Positions 49,034 through 61,331 of a stretch of 64,000 bases of DNA are shown one piece after another. The notes beneath the pieces are model-generated. The model saw nothing but the letters and a program-made list of their open reading frames with translations. It was not told the DNA's origin and searched no databases. Origin of the DNA: Phytoseiulus persimilis (Eukaryota > Arthropoda > Arachnida > Mesostigmata > Phytoseiidae); NCBI GenBank assembly GCA_037576195.1, contig CM075101.1, positions 41,292,001-41,356,000 on the forward strand, written 5' to 3'. Position 1 is the stretch's first letter. Every line of letters starts with the position of its first letter. A program made the translations under genes and the position numbers.

Positions 49034-51563
49034 TACCTTGAATCGGGTGTTACATACGGAATAGATACTGATGATCCCCCAAACGAACGACGGTCGAATG
49101 TGGAACATGGATGCCTGGCTCAGTGTCTCCCGAACTGACTTCCGAAGAGGACTCGGTTCTACGGAACATTCCGCAGGATCCCGCGTCTCTATACCCCCAC
49201 CGATCAGGCGGGCCGTACGGCGAGTAAGCGTCTCGGTTGTGCAACTCTGCGCCGCTCTGGGCCGGGCAGGAGAGAATGCAAAGTTCAGGGGATAATACGC
49301 GGGGAAATATCTATTCTATGACGATGTGTCTGGTCCCCTTCGCGCCCTTCGATCGCGTATCCAGAGCAAGTTGTCCCCAGTGGAATTTTTCCACCCTAAC
49401 GAGAAAACTGTCGAGGAGTTCTCCAATCGCAATGGTTGGTCCATTCAAGGGCTAGGAGACCATGCGACGGAGATCCGCGGTAGCGGGGGTTCATCTGCTT
49501 CTCGGGGGAATTTTTCGGGCAGTGGCACGCTGAAGCTCTACCACGGACGGCACTACGTTCGGTTTCGCCTCTCACTGAGGCAGCGAGTCCCCTTCAGTGG
49601 GGTACTAACAGTCGGACTCCGTTCTAACTCGAGAACCTCCTGGAGGTTCCAACTGAAACACCCGAAACGGAAGCAAATGCGCGACACAGATTCTTCCGGC
49701 GAAGCCGATATAATCCTAGAACACCGCTTGTGTGCCCGATGACGCGCTGGCCAACAGCGAAAGTGCACGCAGGGAACTTGGAGCTTCCAGGTCGAATTAT
49801 TTAGTTATGGTAGACGATTCTGGGTTCTCCTTGGGCTTCGATCGAGTAACTCGACCGGTAGATTCGCGACGATTTTGTCAGTGACACACCAGCCCAATTC
49901 TGGAAATCGGGAGTCGGCTCGTTTCGCCCGTTCTCAGCAGGATGCATCATCACCTGCGTTGCCCATTGAGCTGTCTGCTACAAGAAATCATCCTGTCTTG
50001 CTTTCAGAAAAGTTTTCGTCTCTTCCCGCACGATGAATATATCAGTATTTAACGAGTTATATATGTGGCTCCGAAACGCCTGTGCACATGGATAGAGGAG
50101 AATATGGATGGGGGAGACTTCAGGCGTGCACGACGAACGCGCTGATCTTTCACAGCTGATGTCGACGCCGCCGTTCGATATGCCTCGCGACTGTCGCTGA
50201 ATCCCCATAACAAGTCTGGTTCTTTCCTGAACCGCGATACTTCGGGGGTATCATCTGTTCCGCTTTGTCTCTCGGACTCATTCAACTGCGAGGATGGAGC
50301 AACAAGAGTCTTCTCCAACAAGAGTTCGAGAATGCTGCGTTGTGATACATATTTCCATTCCTGTACTTCTTGGCGAGCGACCCTCCTCACTCGGTGAGAA
50401 CTCGATTCCTATAGATGAGTGACGACGTTGTTTCCCGACTTGATTAGAGAAGCTTTGAGGTTCTCGAGAGTTCGGGCCGACCTTACCCTGAGGATCTTAT
50501 TTTTACGGTTGTTAGTGAAAACCTTGTTCTCTTTTTTTACTAGCCGGGTCTTCTCCTGTTGACATGTCACCACCGCATGCCCAACGAGGATTCCAGGTTA
50601 CGAGAGTCCAGCTACGGGCCACCACTAATAGATAGTCATGGAAGCAACTACGGGGATGAGATTGCTCATCATAATCATTCTCATGAGAATCGCTGTCGTC
50701 ATCCTTATGGAGGGTGCAGGAACTTTGGCTAGATTGATTGTAGCAGCGCTGATCTACTCCACCAGAGGAACAGGTTCGGAAATGTTGCACTTATCTACCA
50801 CTCTGGAATTTTTCCCTTATTTTTCCGTTTCGGAGTGGCTTTCCGGTAAGGCTCGCTCTTCTCGTCAGAAGCAACATCGAGAGGAGTCTTCCACCGCGGG
50901 AATTTCCGTGCGTTAGTATGGTTTTACGAAGGACGTCACAGAAATCATGTTCGCGCTGCTTATTGTTATTGGATGCCAGATAGATTCACGAGTTCCCGGA
51001 GCAGGGATCTTGGGCGTCATCTAAGCGGCTGTTCTTCGTAGCGAGCCCATCGTCGACGCAGAGAACGTTCCCGACGGATTTCTGCATGCGTTGTGGGACC
51101 TTGGTCCTGTGTGATCAACGATGTACTTTTACGTGCCGTCACCAATCATGGGATCTGGATTCGAAACCAGAATGGAACCAGAACATGCGATGTTATAATT
51201 CATTCGATGTGCTTGCTGCTCGACGAGAAATCAAGACCTTTTATGATGTTTTTCCGCCTCGAATGTGCCGAGTACGCCCGACCGAAGAGCCGCTCATTCG
51301 GCTGAGAGCGTCTGCTTTGAAACCGATGATCCAATCAGAAGCTCACCCGCAGGGGAAGATTCCTGCCAAGATGCCTCATCGAAAATTGAACGGTGAGGTG
51401 GATTCCGGCTCTGATCTTCGGCATGTACGCCCATGGCTTCTCGACCCCAATAAGAGCTGAGTCGGTGACCGGAATCGGGAACCAGAGGTTTTCTGGGCAA
51501 TCGTCCCGGGACTCGTCTGCCTGCCGCGTGCTTCTCAGCGACAATTATTATCAGTGGAGTTGG
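49034..51563. other. Stretch without a recognised gene
   Basis: No defensible exon. The frame at 50638-50916 plus is hydrophobic (MRLLIIIILMRIAVVILM) but arises from a short run of ATCATN-like words; its antisense is Asp/Ser-rich. The frame at 49326-49742 shows no domain. Confidence 0.45.
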
Positions 51564-51750
51564 GAAGTTCAGGCATTCATCATTTCATACCTCCCTTCCA
51601 ACCATATAGGTAGATGGATAGATGAATCTCTGATTGCTGAGTTCATCAGTTCTCATGGCAACAATGCAAAGTTCATCAATCTATCCGTGCATCTACCCAT
51701 CGATCCATGAACTGAAGGATGATGAATGATGAATAATGCCTGAACTTCTC
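51564..51750. repeat. Foldback (long imperfect hairpin) element, about 187 bp
   Basis: The left end GAAGTTCAGGCATTCATCAT pairs with the right end, whose complement reads GAGAAGTTCAGGCATTATTC. An inner pair, GGTAGATGGATAGATGAA, matches the complement of TTCATCAATCTATCC...CATCTACC. Almost the whole unit can fold on itself around a loop near 51655. No clear target duplication. It could be a MITE or a source of hairpin RNA. Confidence 0.65.
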
Positions 51751-52299
51751 AGCTCTCGCTATGAGAAAGCAAAGCTATGAATCGGTCATCAGCGTTCATC
51801 GGGGACGTGGTCGGCTTCGCTCTGCAGGTTCTAGTCCAACCTGCCTCATCAGTCTCCGTGCGTGAGGTTTGCAACCCCTCCAACGCCTACTTTGTTCGGT
51901 GCATTCCGTTTTGCGGGCACTTCCGAGAATACCTCGCGCGCCGTTTCGGCGGGAGTCCCGCTGAAAGAGAGCTAGCTGGACTGCCCTAGGTGTCGACAAC
52001 TGGCTCCACGGATGATGATTCATGCGGTAGGAGCGGGATGGCCATCTATAATTGCTACCATTGGAAGCTAGCGTTCCCACACCTTCTTTCCTTATGAAAT
52101 ATGCAACGAACCGAGGCGGGAACTCTTGGAATCACTTTTGTTGCCATTCGCTGCTGTTCTAGCATTTACTCGCTGCCTGCCCTTGAAAGCAGAAGCGTCG
52201 ACTCCGCGTCACTGACTCCGATGAGCGTAAGCCCTCGTTTGCTGTGAAAGCCAGCGCAAGTGAGCCGCGGCAGCCAGACGAATGAGGAGGTAAGCTAGG

Positions 52300-55200
52300 T
52301 ATCGATGAATTCTACGGGGGGGTGGGGGAGGGGTGGGGGAGGGGTGGGGGTACTCGCACCTCGTCGCACAGACGAAAGAACAGAAGAGAGCGAGAAGAGC
52401 ATGTCTGGAGTCCTAATTCCAATCTACACACAGACACACACGGGCGACTAGCTCGCTCAGCCTCACATAGCAGGGCAGGCGGGCTCTGCCGGCCTGGCTG
52501 GCTGGCTGTCCGCCTGCTTGCCAGCTTGCCTGCCTTCCTAGGCAGAGAGGGACCCCGACCAAGTACAACCCCTGAGCGGTACTTTGTGAGCGTGGAGCGA
52601 GCATGCACCCCGCATGCCTCCAGACTTCATTTGAGAATCGAGAGTCCGCATGAGCTCTGGTTTGTGAAACGCCGTGTGTGAAGGCTCCGAGGGAACTTCT
52701 CGAGCGGGCTCTGCACTCGGACCTTCGCACCGATCGGATGTTTGTTGCGAGCCCGCCTGCCAGCCAGCTTCCGAAGATGACGAAGCGGATGGTGGCCAGA
52801 GGGACGACAGCGGTTCTTAAGCGGAGCTGGAGCGGATTTCGGATGTGCAACACTCAGATCCTCGCACTAAGGAACGGACACCAGTGTCATTCGGTCAGGC
52901 TGCCCTGGTATCCCAGTCGGAGCTCGACAATCAGAGAATCAGCAACTGAAGCGGTCAATGTCGCGCTACTCTCTCTGCGAGGGTGTCTAGCCCGGCCTTA
53001 GGGGTCGCTGGGCTCGCTCACAGCCACCGTAGTCAGCCAGTCCGCCAGCCAGCTCCGACATCATCCATCCGACGATCACAAGCAGTAGTAGCCAGTCTGC
53101 CTGCCTGGTGCCTAACAGGCTGGCTGCCAGTTAAACATGCAGCCGGCGAACTCCTCCGCTCTCGTCAACCACCAACGGGGGCCCATCGCCGACGCTGAGA
53201 GCAGCGTCACTTAAATTCTACGAGCTCACAAACGTTCCGTGACAACAGGCGTCGTCCACTAGCATGCGGCAACCAAAGGCTTACACGCCGTACGGAGCCC
53301 GAGATCGGTTCCGTCGTGAACGAGTGTCTGTTTTGTGCTCGGGCGTCCAGTGGATCATCGATGTTCACCATGACAGCGGCCTGGAGGGCTTGCGCCGACT
53401 TCATTGAGTGCTGTGCATGAATCGCGGAATCTTCGAATGTCAACGCGGTCAACACATGTCCCCCTGTGCTGTTCCGCTCAACTCTCAGTGTGCGCTCCTC
53501 ATAGGCACGTGAGTCACCGTCGGAGGAGGTAGCGGGCCTCGGGGCTGAGCAAGCGCCTAGCCCTCAACCATGGCGTCACCAGATCGACCACAGCTGAGAT
53601 CCCAAGTGAGTTTTGACAACTCTCCCAGTATTTGACACGCTGATTCCACTGTCGGTGTGCATCCGATTCATCGGAACAAGTCGAACTCCGATGCGGAAAA
53701 TCTCGCTCAGAGGTTTATTTGACGCCCGATCCAGACCGTTCGACGGCCAGGGCTCGCGTTCTTGAGCGCTATGCCAACCGAGTCGTTGGTGGAGTGGATT
53801 CCATGAATCGCTCTTGTTCAGGTATTGCCGAACCGAGACATGGTTGTCAGGTAGTTTTGGCCCACCCGAACAAAACCCGCGAAGATTCCTGTGCTTCTGG
53901 AAGCGGGTCTACCGAGATAAGCAGTTGAATCGTCAGTATAGCTGTTTCCCGAGAAATCCCTACCAGAAAAATCCCTATGAGCTCATTATTGGATGCGATC
54001 GGCGTGAATCGTGCATGCATGCCGAAGCCACCCCAACGAGGCGGTTGCAGGCGGGCGGGCGGGCCGGCGGGCGACCGGTTGAGCCTCGGGGCATTCGCCG
54101 AGAGCGTGCAGCTAGCTCTCCGGGCAGATCTCGAATCAGAAAACCACCAAACATTCGTTCGGAAACGAAATGAAATAGCCAGCCTGGGATTCCGCGAACA
54201 GCGAGCTAGGCCGGGTCCCCGCGCCATTTAACCCAGGGGTTTGTGTATCCTTATCCATGGGGGAAATAGGGAGCAAGCAGACACGCTGTCTGGGGAGGTG
54301 GTAGGAAGCAGCAGTTGCAGCGGCCGGCCGGTCGGCCAGCCAGCCAGCCAAGCGGGCGACAGGCCGGCAAGCAAAAAGAAGAGAGGAAAGACAGAGTACC
54401 CTATGTCTGCCGGGGTAGGCTCAGTCGGCTAGTCTGGGCCGAGTCGGGCTGCCTTGAGCCCCACCGACCCAGACCGACGAGACTCAGACCCCTCGTGCCG
54501 AGCGAGCGGGGACCACGGAGCAGGGAGCGAGCGGGGAGCCAGCGTCCCTAAATGGCCATATGTAGGGTAGGGTACTGAGTCGGCGTCCAAGCAAAAGCAA
54601 TGAATCGACGAAGGGGTGGGAGGGTCCTGCAATCATTTGCACTTCGTCCTGTGACACTACACGCCGCTTGGCTCACAAGCGACCACGAGCCCATGCGCGT
54701 GCGTGCGTGCGTGCGTTTCCACTTCTACACGTCCTAATGGCGGGTCCACCGCAAGAAACTCAGGAGTATTTCGGGCTACGGACGACCCGAAAACGCACCT
54801 CGCGACGACAATGAGATGCAGCGATCAACCCGAGCGTTTTCGGAAAATCACCGACATCGATTCTTTGTGACAGCAAAGTGTTGCTGATGGTGGAAATGAT
54901 CTGGGTTTGCTCCGACGCAGAACTAAGATCTTGAATTGGGAGAAGAAGCACCGATAGGAATGCCCGCAGAGGATTCTATCTCCTCCGTGGATTTCGTACT
55001 GTTGCTTCGCTTGACCACGGAAGGAGGGTTCTGTGAGTTCTGCGAAAGAGTTCTCGATGTCAGGGTTGAGGACTTGAACGTTGTTCGAGGGACATTGAGG
55101 ACCCTGAATAATCAATCGAAACGCGGCGGAGTCCTAGTTTTTCAGTAGAGGCGGGGGCACTCCTGCTTCGGTCAAGATTTCTGATGGGCTTTTTCAGCCA

Positions 55201-55800
55201 GTCATCTGTTTTTAAGAGGCAGAACGCAAGCTCGCTCGGTCGTAACTAAAGATTGGGGCCTAGTTGCCTGCCTTACTGGCTGGCTGGTTGACTAGTCGGT
55301 CTGTAGGGCGACCGGTTGGTTAGCGTGTCTGCGTCGGTCGGTCGGTCGGTCGGTGTGTCCCTATATCTATCGGCCGTCTCGGCTATATAGGAGGTGCCGC
55401 TTGTGGTGTGTTGCTGTAAGGGGGCCCCTTCTGTCTGGGCTCTGTCTGGCTCTGCCTGCTTGCCTACAAGCCACCCCGCCTGTCTGACTGCCTGCTTGGC
55501 TCTACACAAGATGCGTAGCTTTCCGTGGCCGCGTCGGGGACTGTCAGTGTGACCCACTGACTGTAGAATTAATTGTCTCTCCCAGACAGACGGAGCAGCC
55601 TCAAGTTTCTCTGTTGCGCCTCGAGCATCCCTCGACGAGCGGAAGGGTAACTCTGTGAATGGGCCACCATCGGCAACGAGAACGCCACTCGAATCGTTCA
55701 GAGGCGCTGCAAAGAGCGGACATTGCCGCGTCGGCCTCGGCCGCGAGAAAGATTTCAAGTTCCAATACGACGTCGCATCTTCATCCGAAGGACAGTTTCA
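52300..55800. repeat. GC-rich island of G-runs and decayed tetranucleotide repeats
   Basis: It starts with a G-run minisatellite (52314-52350, GGGGTGGGGGA units). Dispersed runs of GCCT/GGCT (52480-52540, 53090-53130, 54320-54360, 55265-55290, 55440-55500), GGCG (54045-54075), GTGC (about 54697-54717) and CGGT (55333-55356) follow. The composition differs sharply from both flanks. Open frames here are rich in Pro, Ser, Gln and Arg from the repeats and are not considered genes. A smaller patch of the same kind lies at 14425-14540. Confidence 0.7.
52314..52350 (+). repeat. G-run minisatellite, G-quadruplex-forming
   Basis: Seven G followed by T, then alternating GGGGGA, GGGGT and GGGGG blocks on the plus strand. 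At least six runs of four or more G are spaced by single A or T, so a stable G-quadruplex is predicted. Confidence 0.75.
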
Positions 55801-56150
55801 ACAGGAACTCCTGAGTTCCAAGCTCCGATGCCGAAGATGAGGAACGCAGACGAATTGGCTGTTGTCGCGGATGGAGTAGGCCCAGAGCGGAACAATCTTT
55901 GCGTGCTTCACGTCAGATGGAGCGCATCTCATCCTGCTCGTAGATACTGATATCGATTTTCGTTCTTTGTTCCAGGTGAATGACTTCACCCGACGTGCGC
56001 GTCCACGAGATGAAGATTGCTGAGCTTCGAGGCACAGTAGCGCAATCGGGCCGGAACTTCGTGCGAGGCCGCGAGGAGCAGAGCCAAATATCTCGAGCAG
56101 GGGCGCGAAAAATCCGGTGCAAGATAATCCAAATATCATTCTCCTTCCAG

Positions 56151-56273
56151 GTTCTGAGAGGCTAACGGAGATCGGGAATTTTCTTGTTTGCTGTCTTAAA
56201 TGTGTCGTACTGGATCGTCTCTTGCTCCAGAAAGTCCCTCGGTCGACCGCTGTGAACACTGTTTCCTAATAAA
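56151..56273 (+). CDS. Possible terminal exon with poly(A) signal
   Basis: The acceptor TCCTTCCAG at 56150 opens a 39-codon frame (SERLTEIGNFLVCCLKCVVL ... NTVS) ending at TAA 56267-56269. AATAAA overlaps the stop at 56268-56273. It must join an upstream exon ending in phase 1; none was fixed. An open minus-strand frame (56259-55798) competes. Family unknown. Confidence 0.3.
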
Positions 56274-56436
56274 TCAAACCTATCCTGTGTAGTCCTTCCG
56301 CGCTGGCCGACTCCTTCCAAGCTCGGACATCCCCCTCCCCCTAGCTTTGTGGAGGAAATTCATGGCCGCATGAAGCCTGCAACCCCGTTGACGTTCTCGC
56401 GAACAAACTATTAACGCACACTATCTTGTCTCACAG

Positions 56437-57580
56437 CTCGTGTTCGGGCCGCCAGTGGAGCTTCTTCATCGGCAGTCGTGCCTGGATCCCTTCTAATAGC
56501 GAAGCCCAGTGTCTCAGCACTCGTTTCGGCAACCACGCCACAGAACCCCTCATACTACCAAGTTTCTCATCCAGATTCTCCCCAGTCTGGGGGGTCGACA
56601 GGAGGTCCCATCAAGGCATCTTCCTGTCCATATTGCCTCAAAACCTTCTTCGACCGTTCCACGATGAAACGCCACATGAAACGACACTTTGCCGATAGAG
56701 AAACGTACGACTGTGTGCCCTGCAGTAAATCATTCACTCGCAAAGACAAACTCCGGGACCACTTGAAGTCCGCGAGACATCTTCTCACCGTTTACGTAAG
56801 TGAATCGGCAGTTCCTCTCCCTCCTTCTCATCTTCCACATTCCAAGCTACCGGGAGCAATGGAGGATTTAATTTATATCAGAATTAAATCTGAACCATCC
56901 CAAGACCCAAGCCAACCGCCCGAAATGGGATTTGCGAGGCGATATGAAGTGTTACTGAAGCAATACCGAAAGGTGATCCCGGGACACTTCTTCGGGCTGG
57001 CTGAGAGGTTCAGCCGGAAAAACAAAAGGGAACAATGGAGGAGGAGTAACACGCGCATCTCTCTCTTGTGGAGGAGAGCAGCGAGGTCTGATTTTTTTCT
57101 TAATCTCCGCAGGGGTCGAGTACGATTTCTAATGAGCGCCCACCGGAAAGAACGAACTCCCCTTCATCGGCATCCTCACCAGAGCATCCCGGGCCGTCTT
57201 CGGAGGCGATGGCCTCCTTACCGGTCGACGAGCGTGAGGTTGTTCGTTTCATGGAGAAGCTGAGAACCATGGGAAGGCTCGAAGGACTCCAGACACAGCT
57301 GAATACATTCAATATGATTGGAAGCATCATTTCCGATAACGAAGCCGAGCCTGAAGCAGAAAATGGAGACGACAGGTAAGCACTGCTTGAATTCCGCGAA
57401 CACCGGATCGCCATCTCTTGGGAAGCCGATGAGAGGACGTTCGGGATTATAGAGAATCGTGTTTGGAGGGAAGCTTCCGAACTACGCCGAAATTCGGAAC
57501 CTCACGATGCTCTTCTGTTTCACAGAGTCCCAGTGGAGTCCCCACCACTGAGTCAATCATCAGCGAACGAGTCTTCTTGA
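56437..57580 (+). CDS. C2H2 zinc-finger protein, 3' exons
   Basis: Exons 56437-56795, 57113-57375 and 57526-57580 (stop TGA) agree in phase. The first needs an upstream exon ending in phase 1, so the 5' end is missing. It starts Ala/Ser-rich and holds two fingers: CPYCLKTFFDRSTMKRHMKR plus H, then CVPCSKSFTRKDKLRDHLKS followed by ARH (His-x5-His). The second exon has no ATG near its start. It reads a Ser/Pro-rich stretch (SPSSASSPEHPGPSSEAM), then a helical segment (DEREVVRFMEKLRTMGRLEG), then an acidic end; the protein closes VPVESPPLSQSSANESS. Two fingers after a disordered region suit a BTB-type or similar transcription factor, but no BTB exon was found upstream. The open frame running on from the first exon past 56795 is intron. 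Confidence 0.75.
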
Positions 57581-58765
57581 ACGAGTCTCGGAAATCATCG
57601 ATGAACAGTTGGAAGCTCCCCGAGAGTTTCTGGGTCTTTTTCTCGCGCTTTCCCGCCCGGGTATCCGTCCTCCAGTTCTATTTTCACGGAAGCTCCACAG
57701 GTCCCAATCATCGTACGATCCAAGCCCATGCCTTGAAATTTTACACTCGCGAAAAGAGCAGGAAGCGACGGACACGCGAACTAGCGTCGAGCCCTAAATA
57801 GATCGAATGAATATGTACAGCTATGACGACCATGGAGATGATAAGACGCATCTTAAGCACCCTTTGTCAGATACACACCGTCCTTGCTCAAAGTTATCTT
57901 TGCAAAGTCTATATTTTTCTACCGGAGTCTTCTGCTGTCGAAACATTTCAACACAATTCCCTACCTCATCGATTGTGCCGTACCGAATCAAAGTCGCGAG
58001 CAGCAATGCAGCACCCCTCATTGCTCCAACTATTTTTATATTGTTCACCGACCGCCAGACGAGGGCCGTGAAGGTCTCTCCAACATCTGTAACGCGATAT
58101 TAGCAGCCACGGCTAGCACAACAATCGCAAGGATGTGAATTGGAATTCCAATAGCGAGGGTAAAGCAGAAGAAACGTTTCACACATCGAACAGTACAAAA
58201 ATCACAAACCTCCCTAGCAAATCCGAAACGGATCAGCAGGCATCAACCAACGACAGTCGGAAGCCAAAGGAGAAATCCGAGTTCTGGAGCAGGGTGTAGG
58301 TTGCGGGAGAGATGAACTTCAGTAGGCAATAATGATGTTTCTTGGAAGAGTACAACGAAAACGAGCAGCAGATGAAAGTACGCGCATTAGTCAGAGTTGC
58401 TATCCAAAGATGACCTTCCTCCGAAAACATGATCTCAACAAGCAGCTCGACTCCGCCGAGGTCGAAATGTTCGACGTTGGCCAGTAACCGACTCTCCCCG
58501 AGTGTGCCAAACTATTCCTTAGATAAATGCGAGCGATCGAGCAAGCAAACGAGCGAAAACGACTAACAACGATGATCTCATTTTTCTAAGAGGTGAATAG
58601 TGCCGTTGGCGATGAGTGGCAGCAGTGCCCGATCCACCGACGGCATTTAAATAGATACCATCGTCTACAACAATCATAATTGTTTTCCCCCACTACGACT
58701 GCTGTTACGAAATAGTCTAAACTTGTGGAAATCGAGTGCAGCAGAATTGATGTCATTGTATATCA
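57581..58765. other. Possible membrane-protein remnant, otherwise unassigned
   Basis: On the minus strand near 58150-58050 a frame reads FFCFTLAIGIPIHILAIVVL, then AVAANIALQ, a strong membrane helix. The same frame upstream (58400-58260) is interrupted by one stop at about 58247. A competing frame reads EEGHLWIATLTNARTFICC. This could be a chemoreceptor-like gene or pseudogene, but no family motif is present. Confidence 0.25.
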
Positions 58766-59384
58766 CTATCGCTCACGACTGAGTGGAAACAACTTCAATA
58801 AATCGAAAGGACAAATCAACACATTCCGTTCTCTCGAGGTCATGGCGACTTTCTCATGACTTTTCCTGCCTTGCTCAGATATTTCCACTGCAACCATATA
58901 TTCCTCCGTTTCTGGGTCCATTGCTGCAATGGGAAGAACCGATTCCACGCTGTCCGGTCTTTCGGTCCCGCTGAGGAAAAGTTGAAACTCCTTGTGCCAT
59001 AGCTCTCGTCCGAAGCACTCACCTTGACATACGTCTCAGGCAAGTTGCATCACGTGTACTGAGGTACCTCGTTGCGATTGAGGGAGATTCAGACAGAACT
59101 AGAGAACAGTTTGACAGCGAATCCTCGGAGTGTTGCGTCGACGCCGTCGCGAATTCTGAGCTCCCTGACAGCAGTATTGAGCGAGAGATCCTCAAATACC
59201 GTCGCTTGAGGCTGCCCATCTCTAATTTGGAACTGGAATCCACCAGAGGTTCAACGACAACGGGGTGCTTCAAATCCTTTTGATTCCACGACGAGGGTGC
59301 TTGGCAGGGTCTTTCTTCCTTTCCCGAAGTCCTTGAGTGCTCAGCTGAGGGTGATCGCTCCAACCGGCGTGCCTCCCGAGAGGA
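58766..59384 (-). CDS. Two exons of an unknown Ser-rich protein
   Basis: The exon 58970-58766 (acceptor TTTTCCTCAG, stop TAG) reads GTERPDSVESVLPIAAMDPE and onward to LICPFDLLKLFPLSRER. It joins in phase 2 to an upstream exon ending at 59023 with a strong donor (AAG|GTGAGT). That exon's frame extends to about 59384 and is Ser-rich (SKLEMGSLKRRYLRISRS). A separate coding-like stretch, PMKIPEEDEVPEGFIVELFS, lies at about 59475-59375 in another frame and may be the preceding exon. No domain recognised. Confidence 0.45.
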
Positions 59385-60749
59385 ATTTCAGCAATGCTGG
59401 ACAGCTCGGAACTATTCCCCGAGAACAACTCGACGATGAAACCTTCTGGGACCTCGTCTTCCTCAGGAATTTTCATGGGAGCGCCATACAACATGAGAGG
59501 GACCAGAAGTGTCCAACGGGAATCCGGCTGGTAGGGAGCGCGTCGTGTCGCGCTGAATCAGACTAGGTACGCGTGTGTGAAAACACTTGATGCATTGCAC
59601 TCTTCCTTTCTTCACTATACATACATCTGATGAATGGCACGATCTTGCCATTCGGAGTGGAGCGCTCTGGTTTAATTGAAAAACAGTATAACATGTCGAT
59701 CACAGGGCCGAGAGCGTTCACAGCAACCGAAGTTCTCAAACTCTCCAGTAATGCATAATGTCCGATCAGTATCAAAGATGTAATTGAATGGTGATTGATC
59801 GGTGTTAAACATATCCAGAATTCGAAAGTCCGTCGGAACCGTCCCAATCGCTCCACATTCAGAGGTGCTGCTTCAACCTAGATTCCGGATATGCGTAATA
59901 GCTCGAGAATCCTCTCCCTCGAGTTTCGTTCATAAAACGAGATCTTCGTTTACCCAGGAGCTCTAATCGTTATCCTTCGGTGAGAGGAGACTCAAAAAGC
60001 CCAACTGCCACTAGGTGACATCAGGCGTTTCTGGTCTGTTTTGGCGCCTCACGATGCGCACCCCACCGCTCCAATCCCCGTTGAACACATATGGCCAACC
60101 CCTTGCGAGTTTCCACGAGAAATAGAGTCAGATCCTGAATAAGGAGATTCCCGTGAGGGAAACCACGGTGAAGTGGGTGGATGAAGATGCTCTTCTCAAG
60201 GTTACCTCTCTCTCCCATAGCGCTGTTTCGTCGAATCGCCGTAGGACTTGAATTTGCGGGCAGGAACGCGACTCTTCGGCGCACTTGCCTATGGGAAATG
60301 AGGTCGCACTTTCACGATATATTATCGAAATCTGAGGCGGGCAATCATCATTATTTTTTTTGTTTCAAGAAAAACCTGTTTCTCGAGCATTATTTCATAC
60401 GGGACGTAATCACAGCACAACCAAGTTTCCGGAAACGTACTCAGCATCATCCGGCTTCTCTCTTTCCTTCCCGGAGGATCGGTGTATCTGGTGATTCTCT
60501 ACGGTTGATTCTAGTCAGAGACACTTCTTGTTTTCGTCTCTCGAATCTCCCCGCTCCTTCTTGTATTAAGGCCTGTAGCTCATTCAGAGTTCTGGCGGCC
60601 GGTGCGATGGTAACCGGTCGTTATGCCTCACTCGCTGAATCGAATCCGTTCGTCCAAGACGACGAGGAAATTTCGCGTCGAATCTGACTCCGACTCGAGA
60701 ACCGATATTTCTCAATTGTTCTGGAGGGTAACAGGGTTCTGGGAGCAAC

Positions 60750-61331
60750 ATGATTCAGAACCCCACACACATTCGAGTTCGATTCATTCTTCCGTCCGAA
60801 CGGAAGCCTCAGTGGAACTTGAACAGAGCCAGCATGTCGTTATCTCCTTCTAAAAGTCCGCAGGTGACTCAGCAGGACTCCGAATCCTGGTTTAGAGCCC
60901 CGTTCAAACGGCCCGTCGCAACGAGAATGCCGCGAAGGTCGCTTTCACCTCACCAACCGGGTTCAGCCCGGTCGACGCTAGTTCATGAGTTACGGGCCCG
61001 AATTCGGAAGATGGTAGAAGAATTCCGACTGACAAGAATCGAAGGAGTATTTGGTTGGATCACTTTGGTAACTAACACTTGAGAGGTTCATCGATCCTTC
61101 GGAAGGGGGACGGAGCATGTGGACTCCGTCGGCAGCTCCCGGCGTTCCTTGATTCTCGGGAGTCGGTTGCGAGTCGGTTGATCCATGAACTCCAGATAAT
61201 CGACTCGAAACACATTCATTCCGGCTCCCACACATCGTGTTCGGTCGATATTGAAGAGCTCCGGAAACCTTCTCAGGGAATAGCGGCAAGGTCCACCGAC
61301 GGAATCGACTTTCACGGTTTCACTCCTCAAG
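60750..61331 (+). CDS. Exons of an unknown, phosphosite-rich protein
   Basis: One frame contains SMSLSPSKSPQVTQQDSESW, then RRSLSPHQPGSARSTLVHEL. A second frame contains SRLIHELQIIDSKHIHSG and GIDFHGFTPQ before a donor CAAG|GTAGGC at 61331. A 90 bp intron (donor ATG|GTAGAA, acceptor CGGAAG) would join them in phase. Repeated S-P dipeptides and basic helices suggest a regulated cytoskeletal or nuclear protein. The 5' exons are unresolved (60623-60687 may contribute). Confidence 0.35.

Noticed and set aside
48740-49108. Minus-strand frame with repeated YNLDYFN-like peptide
   Set aside because: It is a translation of the MITE subterminal repeats, not a gene.
55273-55758. 161-codon minus-strand frame rich in Pro, Thr and Gln
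   Set aside because: Derived from CGGT/GGCT tetranucleotide runs.
56796-57263. Continuation of the zinc-finger open frame beyond 56795
   Set aside because: A strong GTAAGT donor at 56796 and an in-phase acceptor before 57113 give a better protein; the read-through sequence has no finger.
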